A stretch of DNA of 24,520 nucleotides from CAYRZF01 sp964428805 (GTDB lineage Bacteria; Methylomirabilota; Methylomirabilia; Rokubacteriales; CSP1-6): assembly GCA_964428805.1 (NCBI GenBank), contig CAYRZF010000027.1, forward strand, positions 1-24,520. The letters run 5' to 3'. The position numbers were made by a program, and so were the translations under genes. Under the pieces are notes generated by a model that did no database searches, was not told the origin of the DNA, and saw only the letters and a program-made list of their open reading frames with translations. Position 1 is the first letter of the stretch. The number at the start of each line of letters is the position of its first letter. Positions 11,962-20,618 of the stretch are shown here, one piece after another.

Positions 11962-12992
11962 GGAATATCCTGAATCCGCTTCGTGAGGGCCCGGGAGCCG
12001 TGCTTGGTCCCGAGCCACCCCGGGATGGCCACCGAGAAGCGCCCGGCGGTGCCCCCGGCCACGACCACGTGAAGGTCCTCCACGGAGGCGAACTTGGGGA
12101 TCAATTCGTCCGGCCCCGGGGGAGCCGCGGCGAAGCGGAGGTTCGTTCCCTCCCCGCTGGTCTCATCTGGGAGGAGGTCGCGGTACGGTCGCCGAATGGT
12201 CTCGACGAGGAAGCGCTTGAGGTCGGCCTTCGACCAGCCGTCGTCCTTGAACGTCCGGGCGTGCTCCGGGCCCACCACCAGCGCGGTCTGGGAGTAGAGC
12301 GGGAAGTGCTTCGCGTTCCAGAGGCACGCCATGGACCAGCCCAGCGATCCCGCGAGGCTCTTCGCCGTGCGGCTCGCATGGTCGGAGATCCCGTGGGGGG
12401 CTTCCCCTGCGAAGAGAGTCACCGCGCTGTCGTCGGGCGCGAACCCGCGCTCCACGTGGAGCGGCTCCCAGGGGCTCGCCTCTTCGTGCTCTGCGATGCA
12501 GAAGGTGTAGCGCCCGGGGTGACCGAAGGTGGACATGGAGATCTCGCCGGCTCGGGCGCCGCCCAGGTTCATCAAGATCAGCCGGAGCGCCCGGCCGATG
12601 GTCGCGTTGGCGCGGGCGCCGGGGCCGAAGACCCCGAAGCTCGCGTTGAGGCCGATGCGCGATCGGATCGGGCCGTTGACGATGATGAGCGGCGCCGCGA
12701 AGTGGGTCGTGGCCTGAAGCCCGTGCAGATTGAAGGCCGGGTCGCAGGCCGCCTCGACCGCCGCCAGAAGCACGGGGAGATAATCCGGGCGGCAGCCGGC
12801 CATCACCGCGTTGACGGCGATCTTCTCGACCGTGGCCCGGCCGTAGTTGGGCGGGATCTCTCCCGCGAGCTCGTCGCGCGCTCGGCGTGTCCCGGCGAGC
12901 ATTCGTTCCACTCGCTCGTGGGTCGGCGGGACGACGGGGAGGCCGTCGGTTACCCCCTTGGCGAACCACGTCTCCAGCTCGTCCTGACTCAT
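11958..12992 (-). CDS. Uncharacterised conserved 344-aa protein (TDGLPVVPPT family)
   Basis: The protein starts MSQDELETWFAKGVTDGLPV and has blocks that look strongly conserved: TDGLPVVPPT, IPPNYGRATVEKIAVNAVMAGC, LIIVNGPIRSRIGLNASFGVFGPGARANATIGRA, AEHEEASPWEPLHVERGF. There is no signal peptide and no clear membrane segment. Cys residues occur in NAVMAGC and in the RYTFCIAEHEE block, but no CxxC. I recall proteins of this type near small redox selenoproteins of the UGSC kind in soil bacteria; this is memory only. It is divergently transcribed from mreB with about 200 bp between. No clear Shine-Dalgarno precedes ATG 12992. Confidence 0.75.
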   Translation of the reverse strand: MSQDELETWFAKGVTDGLPVVPPTHERVERMLAGTRRARDELAGEIPPNYGRATVEKIAVNAVMAGCRPDYLPVLLAAVEAACDPAFNLHGLQATTHFAAPLIIVNGPIRSRIGLNASFGVFGPGARANATIGRALRLILMNLGGARAGEISMSTFGHPGRYTFCIAEHEEASPWEPLHVERGFAPDDSAVTLFAGEAPHGISDHASRTAKSLAGSLGWSMACLWNAKHFPLYSQTALVVGPEHARTFKDDGWSKADLKRFLVETIRRPYRDLLPDETSGEGTNLRFAAAPPGPDELIPKFASVEDLHVVVAGGTAGRFSVAIPGWLGTKHGSRALTKRIQDIP

Positions 12993-13130
12993 CGTGACGC
13001 CATTCTCGGCAGCCTGCTCGAAGGTGTCAAGCGCTCCTTGGTCTCACCTAACTCTCTCCAGCCGTTTTCCTCACGGGGGCGATGGCGATCCGGCGAATGC
13101 CTGCCATCTCCCTGAAAGCGCGGGTTTTTC

Positions 13131-13160
13131 TTGTTCGGCGGCCGGGCGCCGTGTTAGATT
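13131..13160 (+). promoter_or_regulatory. Promoter of the mre operon
   Basis: TTGTTC (13131-13136) and TAGATT (13155-13160) with an 18-bp spacer, about 40 bp upstream of the mreB ATG. It is the only good promoter candidate in the 200-bp divergent gap. Confidence 0.5.
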
Positions 13161-13201
13161 GGGGCGAGACGTGTCTCTGGATCCTGACAGGGGGTTGTCC
13201 G

Positions 13202-14233
13202 ATGCTCTTCAACATTCTCGCCGGGATGTTCTCCAACGACCTCGCCATTGACCTGGGCACTGCCAACACCCTGGTCTACGTGCGCGGCCAGGGGATCGTC
13301 CTGAACGAGCCCTCCATCGTGGCGATCCACCAGGCGGACGGCTCGGTCCAGGCCGTGGGGCACGAGGCCAAGGCCATGCTGGGCCGGACGCCGGGGAACA
13401 TCGTCGCCATCCGCCCCCTGAGAGACGGCGTGATCGCCGACTTCGACGTGACCGAGAAGATGCTGCACTATTTCATCGCGAAGGTGCACCGGCGCCGCAC
13501 GCTGGTGCACCCGCGCATCGTCATCGGCGTTCCGTCCGGGATTACCCAGGTGGAAAAACGGGCCGTGCGGGACTCGGCCATGCAGGCCGGTGCGCGCGAG
13601 GTCTATTTGATCGAGGAACCAATGGCTGCGGCCATCGGAGCGGGGTTACCCATCCAGGAGCCGTGCGGTAACATGATCGTGGACATCGGTGGCGGGACCA
13701 CGGAAGTTGCCGTGATTTCCCTCTCCGGGGTCGTCTACTGCAAGTCCGTCCGGATCGCGGGCGACGAGATGGACGAGGCCATCATCCAGTACATCAAGAA
13801 GCACTACAACCTCCTGGTGGGGGAGCGGCGGTCGGAGGAGCTCAAGATCACACTTGGGTCGGCCTACCCCATTGGGACGGAGCGCGAAACCATGGAGGTG
13901 AAGGGGCGCGATCTCATCGACGGGATCCCGAAAACCATCGTGATCACCGACGAAGAGGTGCGCGAAGCGCTCCGGGAGCCCGTCATGACCATCGTGGAGA
14001 CGGTCCGCACCTGTCTCGAGCGGACGCCGCCCGAGCTGGCGGCGGACATCGTGGACAGGGGGATCGTCCTCACCGGCGGGGGGGCTCTGCTGCGTGGGCT
14101 GGATCTCCTGCTGCGCCAGGAGACGAACCTTCCGATCACCGTCGCCGACGATCCTCTCTCCTGCGTGGCCCTCGGGACCGGCAAAGTGTTGGACGAGCTG
14201 AACCTCCTCAAGAAGGTGGCGATCCCCGCATAG
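13202..14233 (+). CDS. mreB: Rod shape-determining actin homologue MreB
   Basis: From ATG 13202 (AGGGGG at 13189-13194) the product is 343 aa, the standard MreB length. It starts MLFNILAGMFSNDLAIDLGT. Actin-fold motifs are present: phosphate-1 DLGTANTLVYVRGQGIVLNEPS, IGVPSGITQVEKRAVRDSA, LIEEPMAAAIGAGLP, phosphate-2 IVDIGGGTTEVAVISLSG and the adenosine motif GIVLTGGGALLRGL. MreB polymers on the inner membrane position the elongasome for lateral wall synthesis. It leads the complete set mreB-mreC-mreD-mrdA-rodA. Longer in-frame starts upstream lack a ribosome-binding site and family similarity. Confidence 0.98.
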   Translation: MLFNILAGMFSNDLAIDLGTANTLVYVRGQGIVLNEPSIVAIHQADGSVQAVGHEAKAMLGRTPGNIVAIRPLRDGVIADFDVTEKMLHYFIAKVHRRRTLVHPRIVIGVPSGITQVEKRAVRDSAMQAGAREVYLIEEPMAAAIGAGLPIQEPCGNMIVDIGGGTTEVAVISLSGVVYCKSVRIAGDEMDEAIIQYIKKHYNLLVGERRSEELKITLGSAYPIGTERETMEVKGRDLIDGIPKTIVITDEEVREALREPVMTIVETVRTCLERTPPELAADIVDRGIVLTGGGALLRGLDLLLRQETNLPITVADDPLSCVALGTGKVLDELNLLKKVAIPA

Positions 14234-14331
14234 TCCAGGCAGGAGACGCCTCCGGGTCGGGGGCGGCCTCCGGGTGCCCGCAACGAAGGAGCGGGTGTGG
14301 TGATTCGAGGGGTCGCGCCTGGGGGTCGTGG

Positions 14332-15177
14332 GTGAAATATCGCAAGTACGCGCTCCTGGTATCAGTACTCCTGGTCTCCCTCTCGCTGCTGAGTCTCGGC
14401 ACGCGGGGCGGGGCCGCCGGGCGCCCGGATGACTTCGTCGCCGCCTTCCTCACCCCGCTGGAAGCCACCCTGGCCAAGATCCAGCGCTCTGCCCTGGGCA
14501 TCTGGACGGCCTATCGCGACTGGAAGAACGTCCGACGTGAGAACCAGACCATGCGGGCCGAGGTCGAACGCCTGCGCATCCAGTCCCTTCAGGTGGAGGA
14601 GACCCACCGGGAGAATCTCCGTCTCCGCCGCCTTCTCGCCCTGCGGGACCGTCTCCCCCTCTCCGCGCTGGCCGGGGAGGTGATCGCCAAGGAGTGGGGC
14701 GGCTGGGTCCGGTCGGTCACGGTGAACCTCGGCAGGAATGACGGGATCGCGCGGCTCACGCCCGCGATCGTTCCTGAAGGCTTACTGGGCCGGGTGGTCA
14801 AGGTCCGCGCCAGAGCCGCCGTGATCCAGCTCCTGAACGATCCGGCCTCGGCGGTGTCGGTGATGGTGCAGCGCACGCGCACCGCGGGCGTGGCGGAGGG
14901 GGAGCCGGGCGGAGCGGTTCGCCTGAAGTTCATGGCCCGCGATGGCGGCGGCGTCCAGGTCGGCGATCTCATTGTGACCTCTGGCCTCGGCGGCGTCTTT
15001 CCCAAGGGGCTCCCCGTCGGCCGGGTGACCGCGGTAGAGGATAAGGGGTCTGCCCTCTTCCATTACGCCCTGCTGGCGCCGGTGACGGACTTCGCCCGCG
15101 TGGAGGAAGTGCTCTTGCTGACGGAACAGACCGGGGCGGATCTCTTTCCGCATTTCTTGAGCCCGCCGGAGAGCTGA
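14332..15177 (+). CDS. mreC: Rod shape-determining protein MreC
   Basis: This 281-aa bitopic protein starts at GTG 14332. It has one N-terminal membrane segment (about 6-24), then a coiled coil (about 60-105, WKNVRRENQTMRAEVERLRI...) and the C-terminal double beta-barrel region: AGEVIAKEWGGWVRSVTVNLGRNDGI, PEGLLGRVVKV, VGDLIVTSGLGGVFPKGLPVGRV. MreC activates PBP2-RodA in the periplasm. A gap of 98 bp separates it from mreB and it lies 5 bp before mreD. Confidence 0.96.
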   Translation: MKYRKYALLVSVLLVSLSLLSLGTRGGAAGRPDDFVAAFLTPLEATLAKIQRSALGIWTAYRDWKNVRRENQTMRAEVERLRIQSLQVEETHRENLRLRRLLALRDRLPLSALAGEVIAKEWGGWVRSVTVNLGRNDGIARLTPAIVPEGLLGRVVKVRARAAVIQLLNDPASAVSVMVQRTRTAGVAEGEPGGAVRLKFMARDGGGVQVGDLIVTSGLGGVFPKGLPVGRVTAVEDKGSALFHYALLAPVTDFARVEEVLLLTEQTGADLFPHFLSPPES

Positions 15178-15182
15178 GCGCC

Positions 15183-15677
15183 ATGCGCGGGTTGTTCGCC
15201 CTCATGCTCCTCGGCGGCGGTCTCGCCCAGACCAGCGTGGCGCCGGCGCTCAGGATTGGCGGCGTGGCGCCCGACATCCCGCTGATCCTCACCGTCCTCC
15301 TCGGCCTGCGCCGCGGTCCGGAGGTCGGGTGCCTGTCGGGCTTCGCGGTGGGACTTCTCCAAGACGTCGCGGCCGGCGGCTTCGTGGGGGCGCAGGCCCT
15401 TACCAAGGCGCTGGTCGGCTTCACGTGCGGGCTGATCGGCGAGCGCTTGTGGGTCTCGAATCCGCTGGTCCAGGTCTCCGGTCTCGTGCTACTCACGTTC
15501 GCGGAGGGCCTGTCGCGCTACTGGCTGCTCCAGCTCTTCCACTTCCCCGCCCCCTTCGGCGACCTGATGCTCCACGTGGTTTTGCCCCAGGCCCTGTACA
15601 ACGGCTTCCTCGGCGCGGCGACCGTCCTGACTCTCACCGTGGCCGAGTCCTGGCGAGGGATCTCACCGTGGCGATGA
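15183..15677 (+). CDS. mreD: Rod shape-determining membrane protein MreD
   Basis: This 164-aa, very hydrophobic protein has about five membrane segments and typical MreD features (PDIPLILTVLLGLRRGPEVG, GFAVGLLQDVAAGGFVGAQAL, ALYNGFLGAATV). It is a small membrane partner of MreC in the elongasome. The start ATG 15183 is 3 nt inside the usual spacing after mreC. Its TGA overlaps the mrdA ATG (ATGA, 15674-15677), a sign of translational coupling. Confidence 0.93.
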   Translation: MRGLFALMLLGGGLAQTSVAPALRIGGVAPDIPLILTVLLGLRRGPEVGCLSGFAVGLLQDVAAGGFVGAQALTKALVGFTCGLIGERLWVSNPLVQVSGLVLLTFAEGLSRYWLLQLFHFPAPFGDLMLHVVLPQALYNGFLGAATVLTLTVAESWRGISPWR

Positions 15678-17482
15678 CCCGGCTCGGCACCCGCGGGGGG
15701 GCCCGGCGCGACCCGTTCTCGCGCCGGCTCCTGTTTCTCACCGCCTGTACGCTGTCCGGGTTCCTGGTGCTCCTGGGGCAGCTCTGGTACCTCCAGGTGC
15801 TCGAGGGGGCCCGGCTGCGCGACCTCTCGGAGAAGAACCGGATCAGGGTCCGTCCTGCCGCTGCTCCTCGCGGCATCCTGTTCGATCGCAACGGTCTCGC
15901 GCTGGTGGATAATCGTCCCGCGTTCACCCTTTCCCTGATCCCGCGCGAGATGGAGAACCGCGAGACCGTCCTCGCCCGCCTTCACCTCTTGCTGCGGATC
16001 CCGCTGGGCGAGCTGGAGGAGTTGCTGGCGCGGGTCCCGGCCGACTCGTTCATGCCGGTGCGCGTGCGCCGCGGCCTGACCATGGAGGAGGTCGCGAAGG
16101 TCGAAGAGTGGAAGCTGGAACTGCCGGGCGTGTTGGTGGAGGTGGAGCCTCAGCGGGTATATCCCAGCCCGCGCCTCGGAGCTCATCTGCTCGGCTACGT
16201 CCGCGAAGTGAGCGAGGAGCAGATGCGACAGGGCCGCTACCGGCGCGGGGACATGGCGGGCCAGAGCGGGCTGGAGCGGTTGTTGGATGAGTATCTGCGG
16301 GGGCGGGATGGCGGCGAGGAGATTGAGGTGGATGCGGTCGGCCGCCCGGTCCGGGTGGTGCGGCATCAGGAGCCGCGCCCCGGAGCCCACGTGGTGACCA
16401 CGCTGGACCGGCGCATCCAGGAGATCGTCGAGCGCGCGATGGGGGACCGCGCCGGCGCGGTGGTGGTGCTGGATCCCCGCAGCGGCGACGTCCTGGCCCT
16501 GACCTCGAGCCCGGCCTTTGAGCTGGATCGGTTCACGGGCGCCCTCGGGCGCGAGGCCTGGCTCAAGCTGGTGCGCGATCCGCAGTTCCCCCTCTTGAAT
16601 CGGGCGATCCAGAGCCAGTACGCGCCGGGGTCGATCTTCAAGATTGTGGTCGCCGCCGCCGCGCTCCAGGAAGGGGTGATCACCCCGTTCGACCGGCTGC
16701 GCTGCGGACCGACCTTTCAGTTGGGCCAGCGGACCTTCAAAAACTGGGAGGACGCGGACTGGGGAGACATCGATCTCTACCATGCCCTCATCCGCTCGTG
16801 CAACACATTCTTCTACCAGCTCGGTCTCAAGGTGGGGATCGAACCCATGAGCCGATACGCTCGGGCCTTCGGCCTGGGCGAGCCCGCAGGGATTGCCCTG
16901 TCGGGCGAGAAGCCGGGGCGGATCCCGGGCTTGGCGGGGCCGGGGGAGCGAGTGGGGGCGCGGTGGAAATCGGGCGACACCGTCAATATCGCCATCGGCC
17001 AGGGGCAGCTTCTCGTGACGCCGCTTCAGGTGGCGCGCCTGCTGGCCGCCGTGGCGACCGAAGGGATTCTCTGGAAGCCCCGACTGGTCCAGCGGGTGGA
17101 GAGCCCCGACGGTCGCCTCCTCTATTCCGAGCCGAGCCGGCTGACCGGCTACGTGGAACTGTCACCGGCGGTGTGGGGGTTCCTCCAGCGAAGCCTGTGG
17201 GGCGTGGTCAACGACGGGGGAACGGGCGCCGCCGCGCGACTACCGGGCATCGAGGTCGCCGGCAAAACCGGGACGGCGCAGATCATTGCCCACAGTGACG
17301 CTCGCCGCGGTCAGGACCATGCGTGGTTCGCCGCCTATGCCCCCGCGTCGGATCCCCAGGTCGTGGTGGTGGTGTTCGTGGAGCGGGGGGGAAGGGGCGG
17401 ACAGGCCGCGGCCCCCATCGCGCGACAGATCCTGCACGGGATCTTCCTCGAAAAGGTCGCCGCGGGGGGTCTTGCGGGATGA
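15674..17482 (+). CDS. mrdA: Penicillin-binding protein 2 (elongasome transpeptidase)
   Basis: From the ATGA overlap at 15674 the product is 602 aa, normal for PBP2. One membrane anchor (about 16-38) precedes the dimer/pedestal domain (RVRPAAAPRGILFDRNGLALVDNRP; YPSPRLGAHLLGYVREVSEEQ). The transpeptidase domain has S320-x-x-K in SIFK, S375-C-N and K531-TG. It crosslinks peptidoglycan for side-wall growth with RodA, is anchored in the inner membrane with its active site in the periplasm, and is the target of mecillinam-type beta-lactams. Its stop also overlaps rodA by ATGA. Confidence 0.97.
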   Translation: MTRLGTRGGARRDPFSRRLLFLTACTLSGFLVLLGQLWYLQVLEGARLRDLSEKNRIRVRPAAAPRGILFDRNGLALVDNRPAFTLSLIPREMENRETVLARLHLLLRIPLGELEELLARVPADSFMPVRVRRGLTMEEVAKVEEWKLELPGVLVEVEPQRVYPSPRLGAHLLGYVREVSEEQMRQGRYRRGDMAGQSGLERLLDEYLRGRDGGEEIEVDAVGRPVRVVRHQEPRPGAHVVTTLDRRIQEIVERAMGDRAGAVVVLDPRSGDVLALTSSPAFELDRFTGALGREAWLKLVRDPQFPLLNRAIQSQYAPGSIFKIVVAAAALQEGVITPFDRLRCGPTFQLGQRTFKNWEDADWGDIDLYHALIRSCNTFFYQLGLKVGIEPMSRYARAFGLGEPAGIALSGEKPGRIPGLAGPGERVGARWKSGDTVNIAIGQGQLLVTPLQVARLLAAVATEGILWKPRLVQRVESPDGRLLYSEPSRLTGYVELSPAVWGFLQRSLWGVVNDGGTGAAARLPGIEVAGKTGTAQIIAHSDARRGQDHAWFAAYAPASDPQVVVVVFVERGGRGGQAAAPIARQILHGIFLEKVAAGGLAG

Positions 17483-18573
17483 AGTTCAGGGTTGATCGGC
17501 GCCTGCTGCAGAACGTGGACTGGCTCCTGCTGGCCTCGGCCCTGGCGTTGGTGGGATTGGGTCTTCTCACGCTCTGGAGCCTTTCTCCCGGTCGGCACGG
17601 GAGCGGAATCGTCTGGCGCCAGCTCTCCTGGCTTGGCCTGGGACTCCTCGCCCTGGTCGCGGTCGCCAGCGTGGACTACCGGAACCTGGCGCGGGCTGCC
17701 CCAGCCCTCTACGTCGTCGGGATAGGGCTCCTGCTCGCGGTGTTCATCGTGGGCCGTTCCGTGTCAGGGGCCCGCCGATGGATCCCGCTCGGTCCCTTGA
17801 CGCTGCAGCCCGCCGAACTGTTCAAGCTCATCTTCATTATCACGCTGGCCTGGGCGCTGACCGCCCGCTGGGCCAACCCGCGCGCACGCTCGACCCTGGC
17901 AATAGCACTGGGTCTGCTAGTCCTTCCGTTCCTTCTGGTGATCAGACAGCCCGATCTGGGCACGGCGCTCGTCCTGCTCCCCGTGTTTTTCGCGCTGCTC
18001 TTCGGTGCGGGCGTGCGGCTCAGGGAGCTTGGATGGCTCGGGTTGACCGGCCTGGCGGGGGCGCCGCTGGCCTGGTTCGTGCTGAGGGATTATCAACGCG
18101 AGCGACTCCTCGTCTACCTCGATCCGTTCAGGGATCCGCTCGGCAGCGCTTACAACGTGATTCAGTCGAAGATCGCCATTGGATCGGGACAGCTCCTGGG
18201 CAAGGGGATCGTCGGCGCCACTCAGAGCCGGCTGGCCTTCCTGCCCGAGCGTCATACGGATTTCATCTTTGCCGTGTTCGCCGAGATGTGGGGGTTCGTG
18301 GGGGCCCTGTTGCTCCTCGTCTGCTACGCGTTCCTGCTCCTCCGGGGCTTCGAGATCGCCGCCAAAGCGCGCGATCCGCTCGGCCGGCTGCTCTCGCTTG
18401 GGGTGACCGCGCTCCTTGGGGCCCAAACCCTCATCAACCTTGGCATGGTGATGGGGCTGCTGCCCATCGTGGGTATTCCGCTGCCCCTCATGAGCTACGG
18501 GGGCTCCTCCCTGGTGGTCACGCTCATGGCCCTGGGTCTCCTCCTCTCGGTGCGGATGCGCCAATTTCTGTGA
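17479..18573 (+). CDS. rodA: Peptidoglycan glycosyltransferase RodA (SEDS family)
   Basis: This 364-aa polytopic protein starts at ATG 17479, overlapping the mrdA stop. It has about 10 membrane segments and the SEDS signatures ARRWIPLGPLTLQPAELFKL, IRQPDLGTALVLLPVF, SAYNVIQSKIAIGSGQLLGKG, LPERHTDFIFAVFAEMWGFVG and GIPLPLMSYGGSSLVV. RodA polymerises lipid II into glycan strands and works as a pair with PBP2. Confidence 0.97.
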   Translation: MKFRVDRRLLQNVDWLLLASALALVGLGLLTLWSLSPGRHGSGIVWRQLSWLGLGLLALVAVASVDYRNLARAAPALYVVGIGLLLAVFIVGRSVSGARRWIPLGPLTLQPAELFKLIFIITLAWALTARWANPRARSTLAIALGLLVLPFLLVIRQPDLGTALVLLPVFFALLFGAGVRLRELGWLGLTGLAGAPLAWFVLRDYQRERLLVYLDPFRDPLGSAYNVIQSKIAIGSGQLLGKGIVGATQSRLAFLPERHTDFIFAVFAEMWGFVGALLLLVCYAFLLLRGFEIAAKARDPLGRLLSLGVTALLGAQTLINLGMVMGLLPIVGIPLPLMSYGGSSLVVTLMALGLLLSVRMRQFL

Positions 18574-18582
18574 GGTGTCGCC

Positions 18583-20094
18583 GTGGGTAAGCGCATTGTG
18601 GTCAACATGGGGGTGACCGAAACCCGCGTCGCCGTCCAGGACGGTAATTCATTAACCGAACTCCATGTGGAGCGTCGCCGGCATCGGTCCATCCTCGGCA
18701 ACATCTACAAGGGCGTGGTCACGAACGTGCTTCCGGGCATGCAGGCGGCGTTCGTGGACGTCGGACTGGTCAAGGACGCCTTCCTGTACGGGGGGGATTA
18801 CACCGCCAACCTGGGCGAGTACGAGCGGCTCATGCTGGCCGAAGGCGAGGAGGAAGACATCGAGGTCGATGAGGTCGAACGTCGCGAGGCGTCGGTCCCC
18901 ATCGAGGACCTCCTTCGCAAGGGGCAGGAGGTACTGGTCCAGGTCTCCAAGGAGTCCCTGGGGACGAAGGGGGCCCGGATCACCTCCTTCATTTCGCTGC
19001 CCGGCCGCTACCTGGTCTTCATGCCCCAGGCCCACCACATCGGCGTCTCCCGGCGGATCCGCGACGAGCGCGAGCGGGACCGGCTGCGCCAGATCGTCCG
19101 CGGGCTCAGGCCTCCCACGGGCGGGTTCATCGTTCGGACCGTAGCCGAGGGAAGGGGCGAGGAAGAATTCGCCTCCGACATTCAGTTTTTGATCCGCCTC
19201 TGGGAGCAGATCCAGTCCCGCTACAACCAGGCCAACGCGCCCTCGCTCTTCCACGAGGAGCGGGATCTCATCTTCCGAGTGGTCCGCGACCTCTTCTCTT
19301 CCGACGTTGAGGAATTCCTGGTGGACACGCCGGGAGCCTATGCCAAGTGCGTGGAGTACACCTCCTCCCTGGTCCCGGCCCTGGCCGCGCGGGTACGGCT
19401 CTACGAGGGGCGCGCCCCGGTCTTCGAGGCCTGCGGGATCGAAAAGGAGATCGAGAAGGCGCTCCGCCGCCGGGTGTGGCTCAAGTCCGGCGGCTACATC
19501 ATCATCGACCAGACTGAGGCCCTGGTCGCCATCGATGTCAACACCGGCAAATATGTGGGAAAGCGCGATTTCGAGCAGACCGTGCTCAAGATCAACCTGG
19601 AGGCGGTGGGCGAGGGCGTGCGACAGATCCGCCTCCGCGACCTGGGCGGCCTCATCATCATCGACTTCATCGACATGGAGCGGGAGGAGCATCGCCAGCA
19701 GGTCTTCAAGGCTCTCAAGAAGGCGCTGGCGGAGGACAAGGCCCGCACCAACGTCCTCGAGATCTCCGAGCTCGGGCTGGTGGAGATGACCCGCAAGCGG
19801 GTCCGCCAGGATTTGCAGTCCCTCTTCTGCGCCCCCTGCCCGACCTGCAAGGGGAGCGGCGTCGTGAAGTCGGACCTCACGCTGGCCGGCGAGATCTTCC
19901 GGAAGATCCAGGCCGCGGCCGCGGACCTGGGTGGGCAGGAGATCCTGATTCGGGTCCATCCCGAGATGGCTCAGTACCTGGAGGCGGAGGAGCGCGAAGG
20001 GTTGGAGCTCCTTCAGGAAACGGTGCAACGGAAGCTTTCGGTCCAGCCCATGACCTCGCTCGATCGCGAGGAGTACGAGATCATCTCCCGGTAG
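18583..20094 (+). CDS. rng: Rne/Rng family ribonuclease (RNase G-like)
   Basis: This 503-aa protein starts at GTG 18583 after GAGGTG. It has an S1 RNA-binding domain (about 37-130) with an acidic insertion (EGEEEDIEVDEVERRE). RNase H-like and DNase I-like subdomains follow with metal-binding D318 (AIDVNTGKYVG) and D361 (IIIDFIDMEREEHR). A zinc-link segment C416-x-x-C419-x-x-C422 precedes the C-terminal small domain. The length matches RNase G, without the long RNase E tail. It is an endonuclease for rRNA maturation and mRNA turnover. It follows rodA by 9 nt; rng near mre genes is a common arrangement. Confidence 0.93.
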   Translation: MGKRIVVNMGVTETRVAVQDGNSLTELHVERRRHRSILGNIYKGVVTNVLPGMQAAFVDVGLVKDAFLYGGDYTANLGEYERLMLAEGEEEDIEVDEVERREASVPIEDLLRKGQEVLVQVSKESLGTKGARITSFISLPGRYLVFMPQAHHIGVSRRIRDERERDRLRQIVRGLRPPTGGFIVRTVAEGRGEEEFASDIQFLIRLWEQIQSRYNQANAPSLFHEERDLIFRVVRDLFSSDVEEFLVDTPGAYAKCVEYTSSLVPALAARVRLYEGRAPVFEACGIEKEIEKALRRRVWLKSGGYIIIDQTEALVAIDVNTGKYVGKRDFEQTVLKINLEAVGEGVRQIRLRDLGGLIIIDFIDMEREEHRQQVFKALKKALAEDKARTNVLEISELGLVEMTRKRVRQDLQSLFCAPCPTCKGSGVVKSDLTLAGEIFRKIQAAAADLGGQEILIRVHPEMAQYLEAEEREGLELLQETVQRKLSVQPMTSLDREEYEIISR

Positions 20095-20108
20095 CGCGAC
20101 CCGGGCTC

Positions 20109-20477
20109 ATGAAGAGAACGCCTCCGTCGCGGGTGAGCCGCGGCAACGTGCTCGCGCAGCTCCAGCTCGCCGCCCGAAAGGGCGATCGCACCGCTCTCGC
20201 CCTGGCGGTCGACCAGATGCGGACTCTCGCCTACTCGCCGCGCTACTGGGAAAAGTATCTCCTCCTCCTCGCGAATCCTCTGGCGCGGTTGGTGGATCTC
20301 TTGGTGATCAAACAAGGAGACGCCATCGCCCGGCAGAAGGGGTGGGTTCGGCCCAAGCGCCGGCCGGCGTCGGGGCATCGCCCGAAGTCGAACGCGGGCA
20401 GCCGCAAAAAGAAGCCGCAGACCCGGCGGCGGGCGGCGGCCCCGCAAGTTCAGCCCTCGCTGTTCCCCGACTTCTAG
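20109..20477 (+). CDS. Small basic protein of unknown function
   Basis: This 122-aa product has a helical N-terminal part (GNVLAQLQLAARKGDRTALALAVDQM ... YLLLLANPLARLVDLLVIKQGD) and a strongly basic, Lys/Arg/Pro-rich tail (about residues 75-112). It ends QPSLFPDF. It lies 14 bp after rng with the same strand and is followed by hairpins, so it is probably the last gene of the mre-rng operon. The tail suggests nucleic-acid binding, perhaps linked to RNase G; this is inference. I do not recognise the family. Confidence 0.65.
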   Translation: MKRTPPSRVSRGNVLAQLQLAARKGDRTALALAVDQMRTLAYSPRYWEKYLLLLANPLARLVDLLVIKQGDAIARQKGWVRPKRRPASGHRPKSNAGSRKKKPQTRRRAAAPQVQPSLFPDF

Positions 20478-20479
20478 CT

Positions 20480-20546
20480 CGGAGGGGGGCTTCGCCCCCC
20501 TTCCGATGCCTCCCCCTCGAACAGGTTGCGCGGGCAAAGCCCGCGC
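20480..20546 (+). terminator. Two strong hairpins closing the mre-rng operon
   Basis: The first (20480-20505) has GGGGGGC-TTC-GCCCCCC plus an outer CGGA/TTCCG extension. The second (20528-20546) is GCGCGGGC-AAA-GCCCGCGC. T-runs are short, so termination is likely but not certain; they lie immediately after the last stop codon. Confidence 0.55.
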
Positions 20547-20568
20547 TCGAACGGAATCCTCAGGACTC

Positions 20569-20597
20569 TGGACAGCCTCTCAAAGGAAGGGGATACT
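20569..20597 (+). promoter_or_regulatory. copA promoter
   Basis: TGGACA (20569-20574) and GATACT (20592-20597), spacer 17 bp. No CueR-type dyad with 19-bp spacing and no clear CsoR palindrome were seen. Transcription would start near 20604, giving a very short leader. Confidence 0.45.
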
Positions 20598-20618
20598 GAG
20601 AGGCCGGGAGTCGATCGA

